Source: an uncultured Planctomycetaceae bacterium
Lineage (GTDB): Bacteria; Planctomycetota; Planctomycetia; Planctomycetales; Planctomycetaceae
Length of the DNA stretch: 49,245 nucleotides
Direction of reading: 5' to 3'
NCBI GenBank assembly: GCA_903858815.1
Contig: CAIOKE010000022.1
Span: 1 to 49,245 of the forward strand
A program made the translations under genes and the position numbers. Of this stretch, positions 26,478 through 35,415 are shown piece after piece. The notes under the pieces are model-generated. The model saw only the letters and a list, made by a program, of their open reading frames with translations. It made no database searches and was not told the DNA's origin. Positions within the stretch are counted from its first letter, which is position 1. Each line of letters starts with the position of its first letter.

Positions 26478-26975
26478 TCAGCCTGCGTAGAACGGATGAG
26501 CGGCTGTGTCGCGCTGTGAGAGAACCGTGTCAACGCACGGCTGATTCTTCATGGCACGCTCGATAGACAGTTTGGTCGCTTCGTAGTTGTACTGATAGAT
26601 CTTCTTGTCGTCGGCAGCGTCCCAGTGAATGAAGACACCGCAGACGATGACGAGGTTTTCGGCCTGATCCTTTGGGATCGCGCCGCTTTTAACGCAGTCG
26701 GTCACAGCATCAGCAACGGCCTTCTGAGCCGGGCCGAACATCTGCACAGCCTGGCGGGCACCTTTGATGGTGACCTTGGTGATCATCACGGTGCTGGGCT
26801 TTACAGCAACGTTCGGAGTGAGAACGGCCAGCAGATTGCTGTGGCCGTGCTTCTGATCAGCCAGAGCGTTGGCGAATGCCGTGCCGACCGGACCGGCCTT
26901 GTCGCCAATCAGCAGGTCGATATGAGCAACTTCATTTCCTTCGCCGACAAGAGCTTCCCCGACGTACATCGACAT
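26478..26975 (-). CDS. fae: Formaldehyde-activating enzyme
   Basis: The product is 165 aa and full length. Fae speeds condensation of formaldehyde with tetrahydromethanopterin to methylene-H4MPT. The family hallmarks are present: [20 protein letters not shown] with the catalytic His (residue 18 counting Met), [60 protein letters not shown], and a C-terminal [17 protein letters not shown]. The ATG has an A/G-rich leader (AAAGGATCTGAAAAG). It diverges from an ATP-grasp gene of the type seen in H4MPT clusters, supporting an active formaldehyde pathway. H4MPT dehydrogenase and cyclohydrolase genes are not in the window. Confidence 0.95.
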   Translation of the reverse strand: MSMYVGEALVGEGNEVAHIDLLIGDKAGPVGTAFANALADQKHGHSNLLAVLTPNVAVKPSTVMITKVTIKGARQAVQMFGPAQKAVADAVTDCVKSGAIPKDQAENLVIVCGVFIHWDAADDKKIYQYNYEATKLSIERAMKNQPCVDTVLSQRDTAAHPFYAG

Positions 26976-27209
26976 CTTTTCAGATCCTTTTTTTGAACCC
27001 TGCGTGAGTGGACAAGGTTACCAAAACCACGGAAGAATACCGGAAACAGCCCGGGTCACAGAACGATCGAGAAGTGTGTTCGAGCCGTTTTGTGACAATG
27101 ACCGATGCTGATCAGACACTAAGGATTGCGATTTTCTGTCGGATGTTCAACTGACCGGGATATTGGTTCCGCAGTTTCGTCGGAACCGGAGTGGAAATGG
27201 GGGATTGCG

Positions 27210-28427
27210 GTGACTGGGGAGGTACTGCTGGCGGGGGCCAGTGTGCGATCACTGGCTGAGTCAGCGGTGGCGGCCGGTTTTCGGCCGTGGTGCTGTGATT
27301 TTTTCGGAGATCGGGATCTGCAGCAGCTGCTGTCTCAGTGTGGTGGCCGTTACCTGCGGACGTTGAGTTCGTTTGCCGAGCTGCCAGGAGTGCTCGAGTC
27401 CGTTCCACTGCAGATTCCGCTGTGCTGGTCGGGTGGTCTGGAGAATGCGGTTGAGATTCTGGAGCAGTCCGGTCGCAGTGGTCGGCGCGTGTGTGGAGCG
27501 ACGGCAGCGGCCGTGCGTGCGGTGCGAACGTGGCAGAATCTGCAGAGCTGGGTTGAGGATACGGGGGTACGGTTTCCGGAGACGATTTCGTCTGCCGAAC
27601 AGATTCCTGGTGGTGACTGGCTGCTGAAGCCTGTGCGCAGTGCGGGCGGTGCCGGGGTGCGACGACTTCGCGAAGGGGATGAGCCGCTGAGGGCGGTGGT
27701 GGGTGCGGGGGCAGGTACTGAGTATCTGCTGCAGCGATATATTCCCGGGGCACCGATTTCGATGGTGTTTCATGCGGGGGCGGAGCAGCTGCTGATGCTG
27801 GGATGCAGTCTGCAGTTTTGTGGCTGGCGATCCCTGGGGGCGGTGGCTGGTGAAGCTTTGTGGTGTGGCAACGGTGGGCCATTGAGACTTCCGGACAGGC
27901 TGCAGCGGCAGGCTGTTCGGCTGGCACTGCGGATTGTGCAGGGAGCGGGTCTGAGCGGTGTTTTCGGGGTGGATTTTCTGCTGAGTGCGGGTGAGTTGTG
28001 GCTGCTGGAAGTGAATCCGCGGATCCCTGCTTCGCACTGGATCTACGATGCGGGTCAGCGGGGTCTGGCAGTTCGCCTGCAAGTGACCGGGGAGGCTGAC
28101 AGGGTTGACCGGATCGGTGACCTGACCGGGTTTCGTGCACAGTTTGTGGTTTGGAGTGGTGAACCAACCGGGCCAGCGAGTGAGCTGTTGAATTCCGTTG
28201 CTGTGCCGGCGGGCATGCGGCTGGCTGATCAGCCTGTGTCCGCGCATGTCAGCGGGGAGGGGCCGGCGTGTTCTGTGTTGTTGAGTGCGGAAACGTGTGA
28301 CCATGCCAGCAGCCAGCTGGAACAAGCCGCCGGGGCTGAATCAGGGCTGCGGGAATTCTGGCAGCAGACATCCGCTGATCTGTCGTTGGCAATGCAGACG
28401 TATCAGCGGCATCTGCCGTCAGATTGA
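27210..28427 (+). CDS. ATP-grasp protein, probably tied to H4MPT-linked C1 metabolism
   Basis: The product is 405 aa from a GTG at 27210, chosen because GGGGGA precedes it and the N-terminal Rossmann-like strand (EVLLAGASVRSLAESAVAAG) then sits correctly. A TTG at 27126 would add 28 residues. ATP-grasp motifs are WLLKPVRSAGGAGVRRL, EYLLQRYIPGAPISMVFHAG and GVDFLLSAGELWLLEVNPR, with the conserved Glu/Asn metal ligands. Uncharacterised ATP-grasp genes of this kind accompany fae in methylotroph and planctomycete C1 clusters. That family knowledge and the divergent fae give the functional guess; the reaction is unknown. Its stop codon abuts that of lexA (TGATCA). Confidence 0.75.
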   Translation: MTGEVLLAGASVRSLAESAVAAGFRPWCCDFFGDRDLQQLLSQCGGRYLRTLSSFAELPGVLESVPLQIPLCWSGGLENAVEILEQSGRSGRRVCGATAAAVRAVRTWQNLQSWVEDTGVRFPETISSAEQIPGGDWLLKPVRSAGGAGVRRLREGDEPLRAVVGAGAGTEYLLQRYIPGAPISMVFHAGAEQLLMLGCSLQFCGWRSLGAVAGEALWCGNGGPLRLPDRLQRQAVRLALRIVQGAGLSGVFGVDFLLSAGELWLLEVNPRIPASHWIYDAGQRGLAVRLQVTGEADRVDRIGDLTGFRAQFVVWSGEPTGPASELLNSVAVPAGMRLADQPVSAHVSGEGPACSVLLSAETCDHASSQLEQAAGAESGLREFWQQTSADLSLAMQTYQRHLPSD

Positions 28428-29081
28428 TCAGGGTTGTGCTGGTTCAGCAGGTGTTGCTGCGGCTTCGGCCGCGGGCTGTGGTCGGCGGAAGCGACGGATC
28501 ACTCCGGTTAACACGCCCAGCAGCTGTCGGGTTGTGGGAACGTAGCTGCCGACACCCAGAGGAATCAGTTGACCGGATCCTTCCTGCACACTGCAGATGA
28601 CGACAGAGTGTCTGTCATCGAGTGCCACGACGTGACAGCCGGGAGTTACCTGAGCATCCCGGCTGATGATCAGGAAATCACCGCTGGCGATACTGAGTGG
28701 GGCGAAGTTGTTGCCTTCGACTTTGAGGCAGCCGAGATCCATGCTGTCGAACACTTCGCGAAAGCTGATGGTTTCGTCGAGTGAGACGGAGGGCTGGATG
28801 GGGCCGGAGGTGGCTGCCGTACCGATCAGGCGAACGTTCAGCCGATTCTGAGGTGACTCGGCCAGCTGGATTGCTCGCGACATATTCTGTTCGCGGCTGA
28901 TCAGTCCTTTTCGTTCGAGTGCTTTGAGGTGGCACATCACGCCGTTGGGTGAGCGAATGTCGAAGTGCAGTCCGATTTCGCGAACCGTCGGTCCGTAGCC
29001 TCGGTTGACGATCTTGTCACGGAGAAATTCATAGATTTCCCGCTGCCGTTTAGTCAGTGAGGTTTTTTTTCCTGCAGCCAT
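28428..29081 (-). CDS. lexA: LexA-like repressor lacking the self-cleavage residues
   Basis: The product is 217 aa. The N-terminal winged helix matches LexA well: LTKRQREIYEFLRDKIVNRG, GPTVREIGLHFDIRSPNGVM and HLKALERKGLISREQNMSRA. The C-terminal S24-like domain is recognisable, but its catalytic positions are changed. The Ala-Gly cleavage pair aligns with Thr91-Ser92 in LIGTAATSGP. The serine of GMSM is Asn125 in VEGNNFAPL. The lysine of VTVK falls at Ile162 in SVVICSV, and there is no lysine at all after residue 120. It should bind DNA and dimerise but not self-cleave. It may be a constitutive or differently switched repressor. A 12-bp palindrome lies 57 bases upstream. Confidence 0.85.
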   Translation of the reverse strand: MAAGKKTSLTKRQREIYEFLRDKIVNRGYGPTVREIGLHFDIRSPNGVMCHLKALERKGLISREQNMSRAIQLAESPQNRLNVRLIGTAATSGPIQPSVSLDETISFREVFDSMDLGCLKVEGNNFAPLSIASGDFLIISRDAQVTPGCHVVALDDRHSVVICSVQEGSGQLIPLGVGSYVPTTRQLLGVLTGVIRRFRRPQPAAEAAATPAEPAQP

Positions 29082-29137
29082 GAGTGCATTCCTGTCAGCT
29101 CTGTTCCGACGGCACTGTTTCCGGAAGCGAATGTTAG

Positions 29138-29149
29138 TTCGGATCCGAA
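29138..29149. promoter_or_regulatory. Candidate operator upstream of lexA
   Basis: TTCGGATCCGAA is a perfect 12-bp palindrome centred about 60 bases before the lexA start. LexA proteins usually repress their own genes through such sites, but the motif is not one I know as a LexA box. Confidence 0.35.
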
Positions 29150-29816
29150 TCGTTCACACTGCCAATCTCTGGGATCCGGTTCACTTTTTCAACAACTTGA
29201 TCGGTGATTTTTGTTTGGTGAAAAATCGAAAAATTTATCGATTTAACCGAGAATAGTTTGTTTTTTGCTTAGGTTTGGGGAATTCGAGGTGGGTGATCTG
29301 CCGTGCCCTGCAGTGAGTGGTGGGAAAACGACAAAGCTGCCGAGGCTGTGACATTTGCTGGATTGATTTGTTCACAACTGCTGCGAAGACCAGATCGCAG
29401 TCGCTGAGACGAAACCGATGGAGGCTGGATTCAGGGGAATTGCAGTGGGCTGGGTGGAGTTGCCGCCGAGTTGCCACTGAGTTGTGTACGGGGAAGGATT
29501 TGGGGGGGGGGGGGAGTGCCGGAGGGATTTGTCTGGATTGCAAGCTGACCGCAAACGTGGTTGAGCCACGAAAGCGGGATCGTGCCTGCGAGTTCATGAT
29601 CGTGGACTTATTTCGTTCAGGATCTCAGCATGCGGAGATCATATGTTGGGCATATGAGAGGCATGTGGGTCTGTTCGATACAGTCATCGTCATGGTGTTG
29701 GCGGAGGATAGCAGCAATCTGCGAGAAAATCCAACCAAAACTGCGAGGTCCTGCGGAACATCGGGAAATTGGATTCTGCGAGATTCTGCATGGGGCTACG
29801 TTCAGTTTGCGTCCGT
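29150..29816. other. Long gene-free stretch with a 13-G run
   Basis: Between lexA and the GT39-like gene there are about 735 bases without a convincing gene. Frames that cross it have irregular, Cys/Arg/Trp-rich translations. The region includes an AT-rich part (about 29200-29280) and a run of 13 G at 29502-29514. It also holds a near-repeat of CATATG around 29641-29656. I see no RNA gene I can name. Confidence 0.5.
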
Positions 29817-31427
29817 TCAGTTGGGGGCAGGTGAGACTTCGACAAGGCGTGCGAGGGTTGTACCGGAGCAACGGATGGACAGGATTTCGGGGCGTTCAGG
29901 GCGAGACTGGGCCAGTTCTGTTCGGAGGTCTGCGAGCCGATGGATCAGCAGCAGTCGACAGGGGAGTGGCTCGCGCGAGTCTTCGTAGAGCCATGGTTTC
30001 AGGTGAATTTTTTTCTGGCTGATCAGAGGCACCATGGTTTCGAGGGAGCTGAGCTGGAACTGATGGCTGACAGGTGCGACCAGCAGCGTACTGTGCTCAG
30101 GGATCTGTCGCCAGAGCTGCGCATTCAGGGCATCACCCCAGTAGCCGGCTTCGAGCCCCAGAGCAGATGCACCGTAGTTTCCGCCACAGAGCAGACTGTA
30201 TTGATTGAGTGCGAATGGCTGCATGGTCCACGGCAGTGGCAGCAGCAGGAGTGCGAGTGCGACGGAGCTGGACTTCAGTCGAGGCAGGAGTGATTTTGAG
30301 GAGTAGTCAGCGAGGCTGTTCGCCCAGCCTCGGGCTGCCAGCAGGATCAGTCCGGGGAAGCAGATCAGGAACAGTCGGTTGCCATCGTAAACGGGGACCC
30401 CGGGGACTGCGAAGACGATGAGAGGGAACAGGCTGGCAGCCAGCAGTAGTTGTTCATCGGGGGCGAACAGCCGGGTACGACATCTGAGCAGCAGTCCGCT
30501 GGCTGTGGCAAACGGGAGGGAGCAGAGCAGGATGACAAACGGGTAGTGCCAGGGGACTTCGCGGTCCACCCAGCGTTCCCCGAGATACCAGCAGTAGAGG
30601 ATCGTGCGGTTGGTGGTGCGTCCGAGGTATTGCAGGGTGCGCTGGAGGGGTAGTTCCCAGAGCCATGGCCATGCGGCGACGAACAGCAGTCCGGCGGTCA
30701 GGCCCCAGATCAGCAGTGGCCGGATGCCGCGTTGGCGGAAGCGGAGCAGGGTCCAGCCGACGACAACCGGTGGCAGGAGGATGGCCTGCACCTTGGTCAG
30801 CAGCAGCAGTCCGAAGCAGATACCGGCCAGTGCTGCCTGTCTGTTGCGTGGTGGGGCTTGGCTGGTCCAGTGGGCGAGCAGCGGGAGGAGTGCGAGTGTC
30901 CACGTGAAGTTCAGTGTGGTTTCGAGTGCAGCGAGGCGTGCATGTCCGATGAGCTGTGGCGATCCGATGAACAGTGCTGCTGTGGCGAACGCGGTGACCG
31001 CACCCCAGCGACGGAGTGCGAATCCGGTGAGCAGTGCGGCAGTGAGTGCGAAAGTCAGGCAGGAAGCGAGTCTGGCAGCGACCACATTGCACACCGCCGC
31101 ATCTGCCCCGGGAATCAGCCACGCTGTGGATTCGTGTGCGAGTCCGATGACCAGTCTGGCGAGAGGCGGGTGATCGGGGAGAAAGTCGGGAGTTCGGAAA
31201 ACCTGCTGTGCCACGGCTGGTGTGAACAGCAGTGGCCCGTGCTGTTCAAGTGCCTGAGCAAGATAGATTCCCTGAAGGATATTGAAGGATTCGTCGGTAG
31301 TCAGTCCGGGGCCATCGGGGAGTGGCGAGTCAACGAGTCCGGGATTGATGAACAGTGCTGCGGCCACGAATGCTGTGCAGAAGGCAGCGATCGCGGTGGG
31401 CAGGATTCTGACGTGGGGACGTGACAT
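29817..31427 (-). CDS. GT39/ArnT-like polytopic glycosyltransferase
   Basis: The product is 536 aa from the ATG at 31427; an earlier start would overlap the preceding gene. About ten or more hydrophobic segments are visible, for example ILPTAIAAFCTAFVAAALFI and LLIWGLTAGLLFVAAWPWLW. The first extracytoplasmic loop carries the acidic DE pair expected of GT-C enzymes (GPGLTTDESFNILQGIYLAQ), followed by FLPDHPPLARLVIGLAHEST. These transfer sugars from polyprenyl-phosphate donors. The soluble C-terminal part is short and divergent. It begins 7 bases after the HD-domain gene, so both are likely on one transcript. Acceptor and donor are unknown. Confidence 0.75.
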   Translation of the reverse strand: MSRPHVRILPTAIAAFCTAFVAAALFINPGLVDSPLPDGPGLTTDESFNILQGIYLAQALEQHGPLLFTPAVAQQVFRTPDFLPDHPPLARLVIGLAHESTAWLIPGADAAVCNVVAARLASCLTFALTAALLTGFALRRWGAVTAFATAALFIGSPQLIGHARLAALETTLNFTWTLALLPLLAHWTSQAPPRNRQAALAGICFGLLLLTKVQAILLPPVVVGWTLLRFRQRGIRPLLIWGLTAGLLFVAAWPWLWELPLQRTLQYLGRTTNRTILYCWYLGERWVDREVPWHYPFVILLCSLPFATASGLLLRCRTRLFAPDEQLLLAASLFPLIVFAVPGVPVYDGNRLFLICFPGLILLAARGWANSLADYSSKSLLPRLKSSSVALALLLLPLPWTMQPFALNQYSLLCGGNYGASALGLEAGYWGDALNAQLWRQIPEHSTLLVAPVSHQFQLSSLETMVPLISQKKIHLKPWLYEDSREPLPCRLLLIHRLADLRTELAQSRPERPEILSIRCSGTTLARLVEVSPAPN

Positions 31428-31434
31428 GGTGGAT

Positions 31435-32844
31435 TCACATGTTCGTTTTGGTATCACCGCCGCTGCCACCGGCAACTTTCTGCAGTGCGGCGTTGAGTTC
31501 GCGGTCGTGCAGATGATCGCGGCTGTAGATCCGGAAGATCAGGAAGCTGGTGGGCAGATTGCGGAACAGTTCATCGTCGTCGAGTACGTGAGAAGTTCCG
31601 CTGGCCGGGTCGTACCAGTAGTTGAGTTTTCCGGTTGGTCGCCGGGCACTGGGGCGGTGGTAGTGGCGTGCCACATCAATGCGGAGTGGGATGGAGCGGA
31701 GTGGTGCGGGGAGCGCTTCACGGACTCGTCGTTCGACGAGGTCGGGTTCTGAGAAGATGGTAGTGTTTTCAGCCTGTCCGCTGTGGAAGTGCATGGTTCG
31801 TTCGCAGGCCATGCGCCACATTTCATCGCGATTGATGATGGCTTTCCAGTGCTTGCCCAGTTCCTGGAGCTGGGGGTCTGAGCTGGAGGCCCAGCGGGCA
31901 ACATCGACGAGGAAACTGGTTTCGGTGAGCTGTTGATACTGAGCGAGGTACTGCAGTGGATTTCCGGGGAAGAGGCGGCGCATGGTTTCTGTGAAATAGT
32001 CTTCCAGCGCGATATCGATGCCGCGAACGGTGCGATGGAAGTAGATCGTGCGAAACAGGTTGGCGCGGGTTTCGATGAAGTTGATGAGGGTGGGCATGCC
32101 GCGGGCGTGGATGGCCAGTCCGCTGTCGGTGAAGAAGCTGTAATGGATCAGGCGAGAGATATCGAAGGCGCGGGTGTTGTAGCCGGACATGTAGGCGTCA
32201 CGGAGGACAAAGTCCATGTTATCGACTGTGTAGATACCGCTGAACAGGGCACGCAGCTTTCGCAGCCAGTCCGGGTGTCCTTCCTGGTCTTCAGCGGTTC
32301 CGGCAGGGCGGCGGATCAGCCACGCGACCTGCCGCGGGTCCAGTTCTTCGAGCGGTTGCAGGCGACCACCGGGATTGCGTCGAATCCGGCGGATGATCTC
32401 GCCCAGTTCGTGTTCGATGATATGGCTGCCGATGTCTTCGTGAGTCAGCCCGAACTGTTCGAGGTAGTGATCGTCGAAGAAATGTCCGAAGGGGCCGTGG
32501 CCGACATCATGCAGCAGACCGGCAATGCGGACGAGACTTTCGACGCAGGCGCGTGATGGGACGTTGCGACAGGTATCACAGAGCGAGTCATACCAGGCGT
32601 GTACGGCGATGGATCCGAGGTGCATGACACCGAGGACATGCTGGAATCGCATGTGTTCAGCCGAGGGGAACACCCACCAGGCGGTCTGGAGCTGGTGGAT
32701 CTGTCGCAGGCGCTGGACCCAGGGGTGATCGATGAGTTCCTGTTCGGACGCTTCCGAGGCTGGCAGACCACTGCGGGAGATGAACGGGATGTAACCGTGG
32801 ATGGGGTCGTGAGACAGGCTTTCGCTGTTGAAGTCCCTGGGCAT
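31435..32844 (-). CDS. SAMHD1-like HD domain phosphohydrolase
   Basis: The product is 469 aa. The HD superfamily metal site is complete: His69 in MRFQHVLGVMHL, His112-Asp113 in GLLHDVGHGPFGHFFDDH, and Asp208 in IYTVDNMDFVLRD. The N-terminal DPIHGYIPF and the R-F-x-H-x-L-G-V spacing are those of SAMHD1/dGTPase-type proteins, which remove triphosphate from dNTPs. Bacterial members are often uncharacterised. The C-terminal portion (LNYWYDPASGTSHVLDDDEL, FLIFRIYSRDHLHD) is shared within the group. It precedes the GT39-like gene by 7 bases. A role in dNTP balance or phage restriction is possible but not shown. Confidence 0.87.
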   Translation of the reverse strand: MPRDFNSESLSHDPIHGYIPFISRSGLPASEASEQELIDHPWVQRLRQIHQLQTAWWVFPSAEHMRFQHVLGVMHLGSIAVHAWYDSLCDTCRNVPSRACVESLVRIAGLLHDVGHGPFGHFFDDHYLEQFGLTHEDIGSHIIEHELGEIIRRIRRNPGGRLQPLEELDPRQVAWLIRRPAGTAEDQEGHPDWLRKLRALFSGIYTVDNMDFVLRDAYMSGYNTRAFDISRLIHYSFFTDSGLAIHARGMPTLINFIETRANLFRTIYFHRTVRGIDIALEDYFTETMRRLFPGNPLQYLAQYQQLTETSFLVDVARWASSSDPQLQELGKHWKAIINRDEMWRMACERTMHFHSGQAENTTIFSEPDLVERRVREALPAPLRSIPLRIDVARHYHRPSARRPTGKLNYWYDPASGTSHVLDDDELFRNLPTSFLIFRIYSRDHLHDRELNAALQKVAGGSGGDTKTNM

Positions 32845-33093
32845 CGGTTCAGGCTCGGTTTTGCGATAGAGGGTGTTGTGTGGCAGCCGCCTGTGGGCAG
32901 GCTGCGTGATCTGAGGGCTGACGGAATGATAGCCCGGCGATGGAATTGTCTCTATTTCGTGGCAGAACGAAAATGTCTGGTCGAGGAAATCTCGCTCAAA
33001 AACCCCCGATTCACTATGCTGCCTCCGATTGCTCGGCAGATTTCGGCCTGAAATCGGCTGCTGTGGTCTGAATTCCTTCCCGCAGGTGCTGCT

Positions 33094-35415
33094 TTGGATC
33101 GGTTGTCCGACCGTATAGCGAAATATCGCAACTGGTTATTTGCTGCGGCCATGCTGCTGCTGGTGGCTGCGGTACCGGCTGCGCGGCGGCTGACTTTTGA
33201 TCAGACGATTGAGTCGTTTTTTGCGCCGCAGCATCCTGACATTCAGCTGCTGAAACGCACGCGGGAAGTCTTTGGCGGTGATGAATTTGTGATCGTGGCG
33301 TGGCGTCAGCCGGAGTTATTGACGGATGAGGCGGGTACGGACCCCGTGGAGGTGACGGCGACGGCCGGGGCTGTGATTCGGCGTCTGGCTGATGGTCTGA
33401 GTGTGGTTCCGGGTGTGGATGGAGCGAGGACTCGCGATCTGGAGCGATTGCTGTCGCAGTCACCGCGGAACAGAAACACGCGGCGTGCCATGCTGAAACT
33501 GTTTCAGGGTTTGCTGGTGAGTGGTGATCGCGGGACAACAGCCATCGTCCTGCAGTTGCTGCCCTCCGCAAAGGCTCCGGTGTCGCGGAATACTGCGATT
33601 CAGGCAATCCGGGACACGGCGCTGCGGCTGCAGCCGGGGTGTGCGGTAGCGGGCGAGCCTGTCCAGATTCAGGAAATGTTTGATCTGGTGGAGCGTGACG
33701 GCAATCTGCTGTATGCGGCATCGCTGCTGGTGTTGTCTGCAATGCTGTTGTGGATTTTTCGTGGTCTGCGATGGGTGGCTGGCAGTCTGCTGGTGGTGCT
33801 GGGAGCGGTCGCAGCCACGCGGGCTCTGCTGGTACTGGCTGGTGCGCAGCTGAGCATGGTGAGTTCCATGCTGAATTCGCTGGTGACGGTGATTGCCATC
33901 AGTACAACGACGCATATTACGGTGCATTATCGCGAGTTGCGTATGCAGGAGGGGCTGACAGCGGAGCAGGCTCTGCAGCGGACTCTGCGTGAGCTGGCAG
34001 CTCCGGTCTTCTGGACTGTGGTGACTGTGGCGGCGGGCTTTGCTGCTCTGCTGGTTTCGGACATCGTGCCGGTTCGCAGTTTTGCGATCATGATGACAGT
34101 GGGAACTCTGCTGGTACCGTTGCTGATCCTGCTGGTGCTGCCGGCTGTCTTTGCATCAGGGCGTTACGTGCCGCTGCCGGGGCGAGTGGGTCTGGAGGAC
34201 CGGCTTGATCGCTGGCTGTCAAAAATGGCTCGTGCGATTGACCTGCATCCGCTGGCGACGACGGGGATTTGTGCTGTGCTGATGGTGGTCACGGTTCCCG
34301 GCCTGCTGGTATTGCAGGTGGAAACGGATTTCAGTCGCAATTTCCGTGACAGTTCCCCGATGATACAGGCGCTGCGATTTGTGGAGTCGGAACTGGGGCC
34401 GGCGGGCACCTGGGATGTTTCATTCAATGTTCCGCAGCCACTGACGGCCGGATTTCTTGAGCGAGTAGATGAGTTGACCGGTCGACTGCGTGGATTGCGG
34501 GAGGGTGGCCTGCAGGTGGAGGTGGTGTCTTTAAGTGATGCGCTGAACATCCCGCCGCGTCTGGGGACGGCCGTGAAGCGACTGGAACTGATTCAGCGAC
34601 GCCAGCCGGATCTGGTGCAGGGGTTTTATAACCGCGAATCTCGGCGGATGCGGATTGTGCTGCGGTCGGCAGAGCAGCAGGCAACGGCTGAAAAGCTGCG
34701 GCAGATCACCGCAGTGCGGGAAGTGGTGGTGTTGTTTTTCGAGGAACTGGAGCGTGAGCGTGCGGAGGTGCAGTCCGGGGCGGCGGAGGCATCGGCGGAG
34801 TGGCGAGCGGAGGCTGCGGCGGGTGGTTTGTTTGTCGTGATGGCACGCATCATTGACAGTCTTCTGGCAGATCAGCTGAACAGCTTTCTGTGGGCTTCGG
34901 CAGGGACAGTGCTGTGTACTGCACTGGCGTTTCGCAGCTTGCGGATTGGCTTGATTTCGCTGGTGCCGAATGTCTTTCCGATTGGCATTGTAACGGGGAC
35001 CCTTGGGTGGCTGCATGTGCCGGTGAACATCGGGACGGCGATGATTGCCAGTGTCGCGATGGGTTTTACCTGTTCGGTGTATTACATCGATGTGTTTGAG
35101 CGGGCGGTGCCATTGGTGGGGGTCACAGGTGCGCTGCAGCGGGCTCAGGCGGGAGTGGGCAAGGCCGTGGTTCTGGCGCATGCGGCGCTGGTGGCAGGGT
35201 TTCTGGTGCTGACGTTATCGGAGTTTATACCGCTGGTGTATTTCGGTGGGCTGCTGAGTCTTTCGATGCTGGGTGGTCTGGTGAGTGATCTGGTGATGCT
35301 GCCGCTGCTGTTGCGCTGGACGACGCGGGGGTACGGGAGTGGCACTGGTGCGGGTGGTGCCGCGGTGGAGAGTTCGTTGGGTGCAGCGGGTTCTGTGTCG
35401 GGTGTTTCCGGCTGA
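33094..35415 (+). CDS. MMPL/RND superfamily transporter
   Basis: The product is 773 aa from a TTG at 33094; no better start was found near the hydrophobic N-terminus (NWLFAAAMLLLVAAVPAARR). It has the duplicated RND plan: TM1, a large periplasmic loop (about 30-215), and a block of five segments (YAASLLVLSAMLLWIFRGLR to LLVPLLILLVLPAVF). TM7 (ATTGICAVLMVVTVPGLLVL), a second loop and a second block of five follow. The sterol-sensing-like block includes MLNSLVTVIAISTTTHITVH, resembling hopanoid/lipid or predicted exporters of the RND superfamily. Cargo is unknown. It is monocistronic, diverging from the HD/GT39 pair. Confidence 0.83.
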   Translation: MDRLSDRIAKYRNWLFAAAMLLLVAAVPAARRLTFDQTIESFFAPQHPDIQLLKRTREVFGGDEFVIVAWRQPELLTDEAGTDPVEVTATAGAVIRRLADGLSVVPGVDGARTRDLERLLSQSPRNRNTRRAMLKLFQGLLVSGDRGTTAIVLQLLPSAKAPVSRNTAIQAIRDTALRLQPGCAVAGEPVQIQEMFDLVERDGNLLYAASLLVLSAMLLWIFRGLRWVAGSLLVVLGAVAATRALLVLAGAQLSMVSSMLNSLVTVIAISTTTHITVHYRELRMQEGLTAEQALQRTLRELAAPVFWTVVTVAAGFAALLVSDIVPVRSFAIMMTVGTLLVPLLILLVLPAVFASGRYVPLPGRVGLEDRLDRWLSKMARAIDLHPLATTGICAVLMVVTVPGLLVLQVETDFSRNFRDSSPMIQALRFVESELGPAGTWDVSFNVPQPLTAGFLERVDELTGRLRGLREGGLQVEVVSLSDALNIPPRLGTAVKRLELIQRRQPDLVQGFYNRESRRMRIVLRSAEQQATAEKLRQITAVREVVVLFFEELERERAEVQSGAAEASAEWRAEAAAGGLFVVMARIIDSLLADQLNSFLWASAGTVLCTALAFRSLRIGLISLVPNVFPIGIVTGTLGWLHVPVNIGTAMIASVAMGFTCSVYYIDVFERAVPLVGVTGALQRAQAGVGKAVVLAHAALVAGFLVLTLSEFIPLVYFGGLLSLSMLGGLVSDLVMLPLLLRWTTRGYGSGTGAGGAAVESSLGAAGSVSGVSG

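Noticed and set aside
27112-28325. Long minus-strand frames opposite the ATP-grasp gene
   Set aside because: They are Pro/His/Thr-rich antisense frames typical of GC-rich coding DNA; the plus strand has clear ATP-grasp motifs.
29317-29988. Open frame of 223 codons on the plus strand upstream of the GT39-like gene
   Set aside because: Its translation is irregular and Cys/Arg/Ser-rich, and it overlaps the 3' end of the well-supported minus-strand glycosyltransferase gene.
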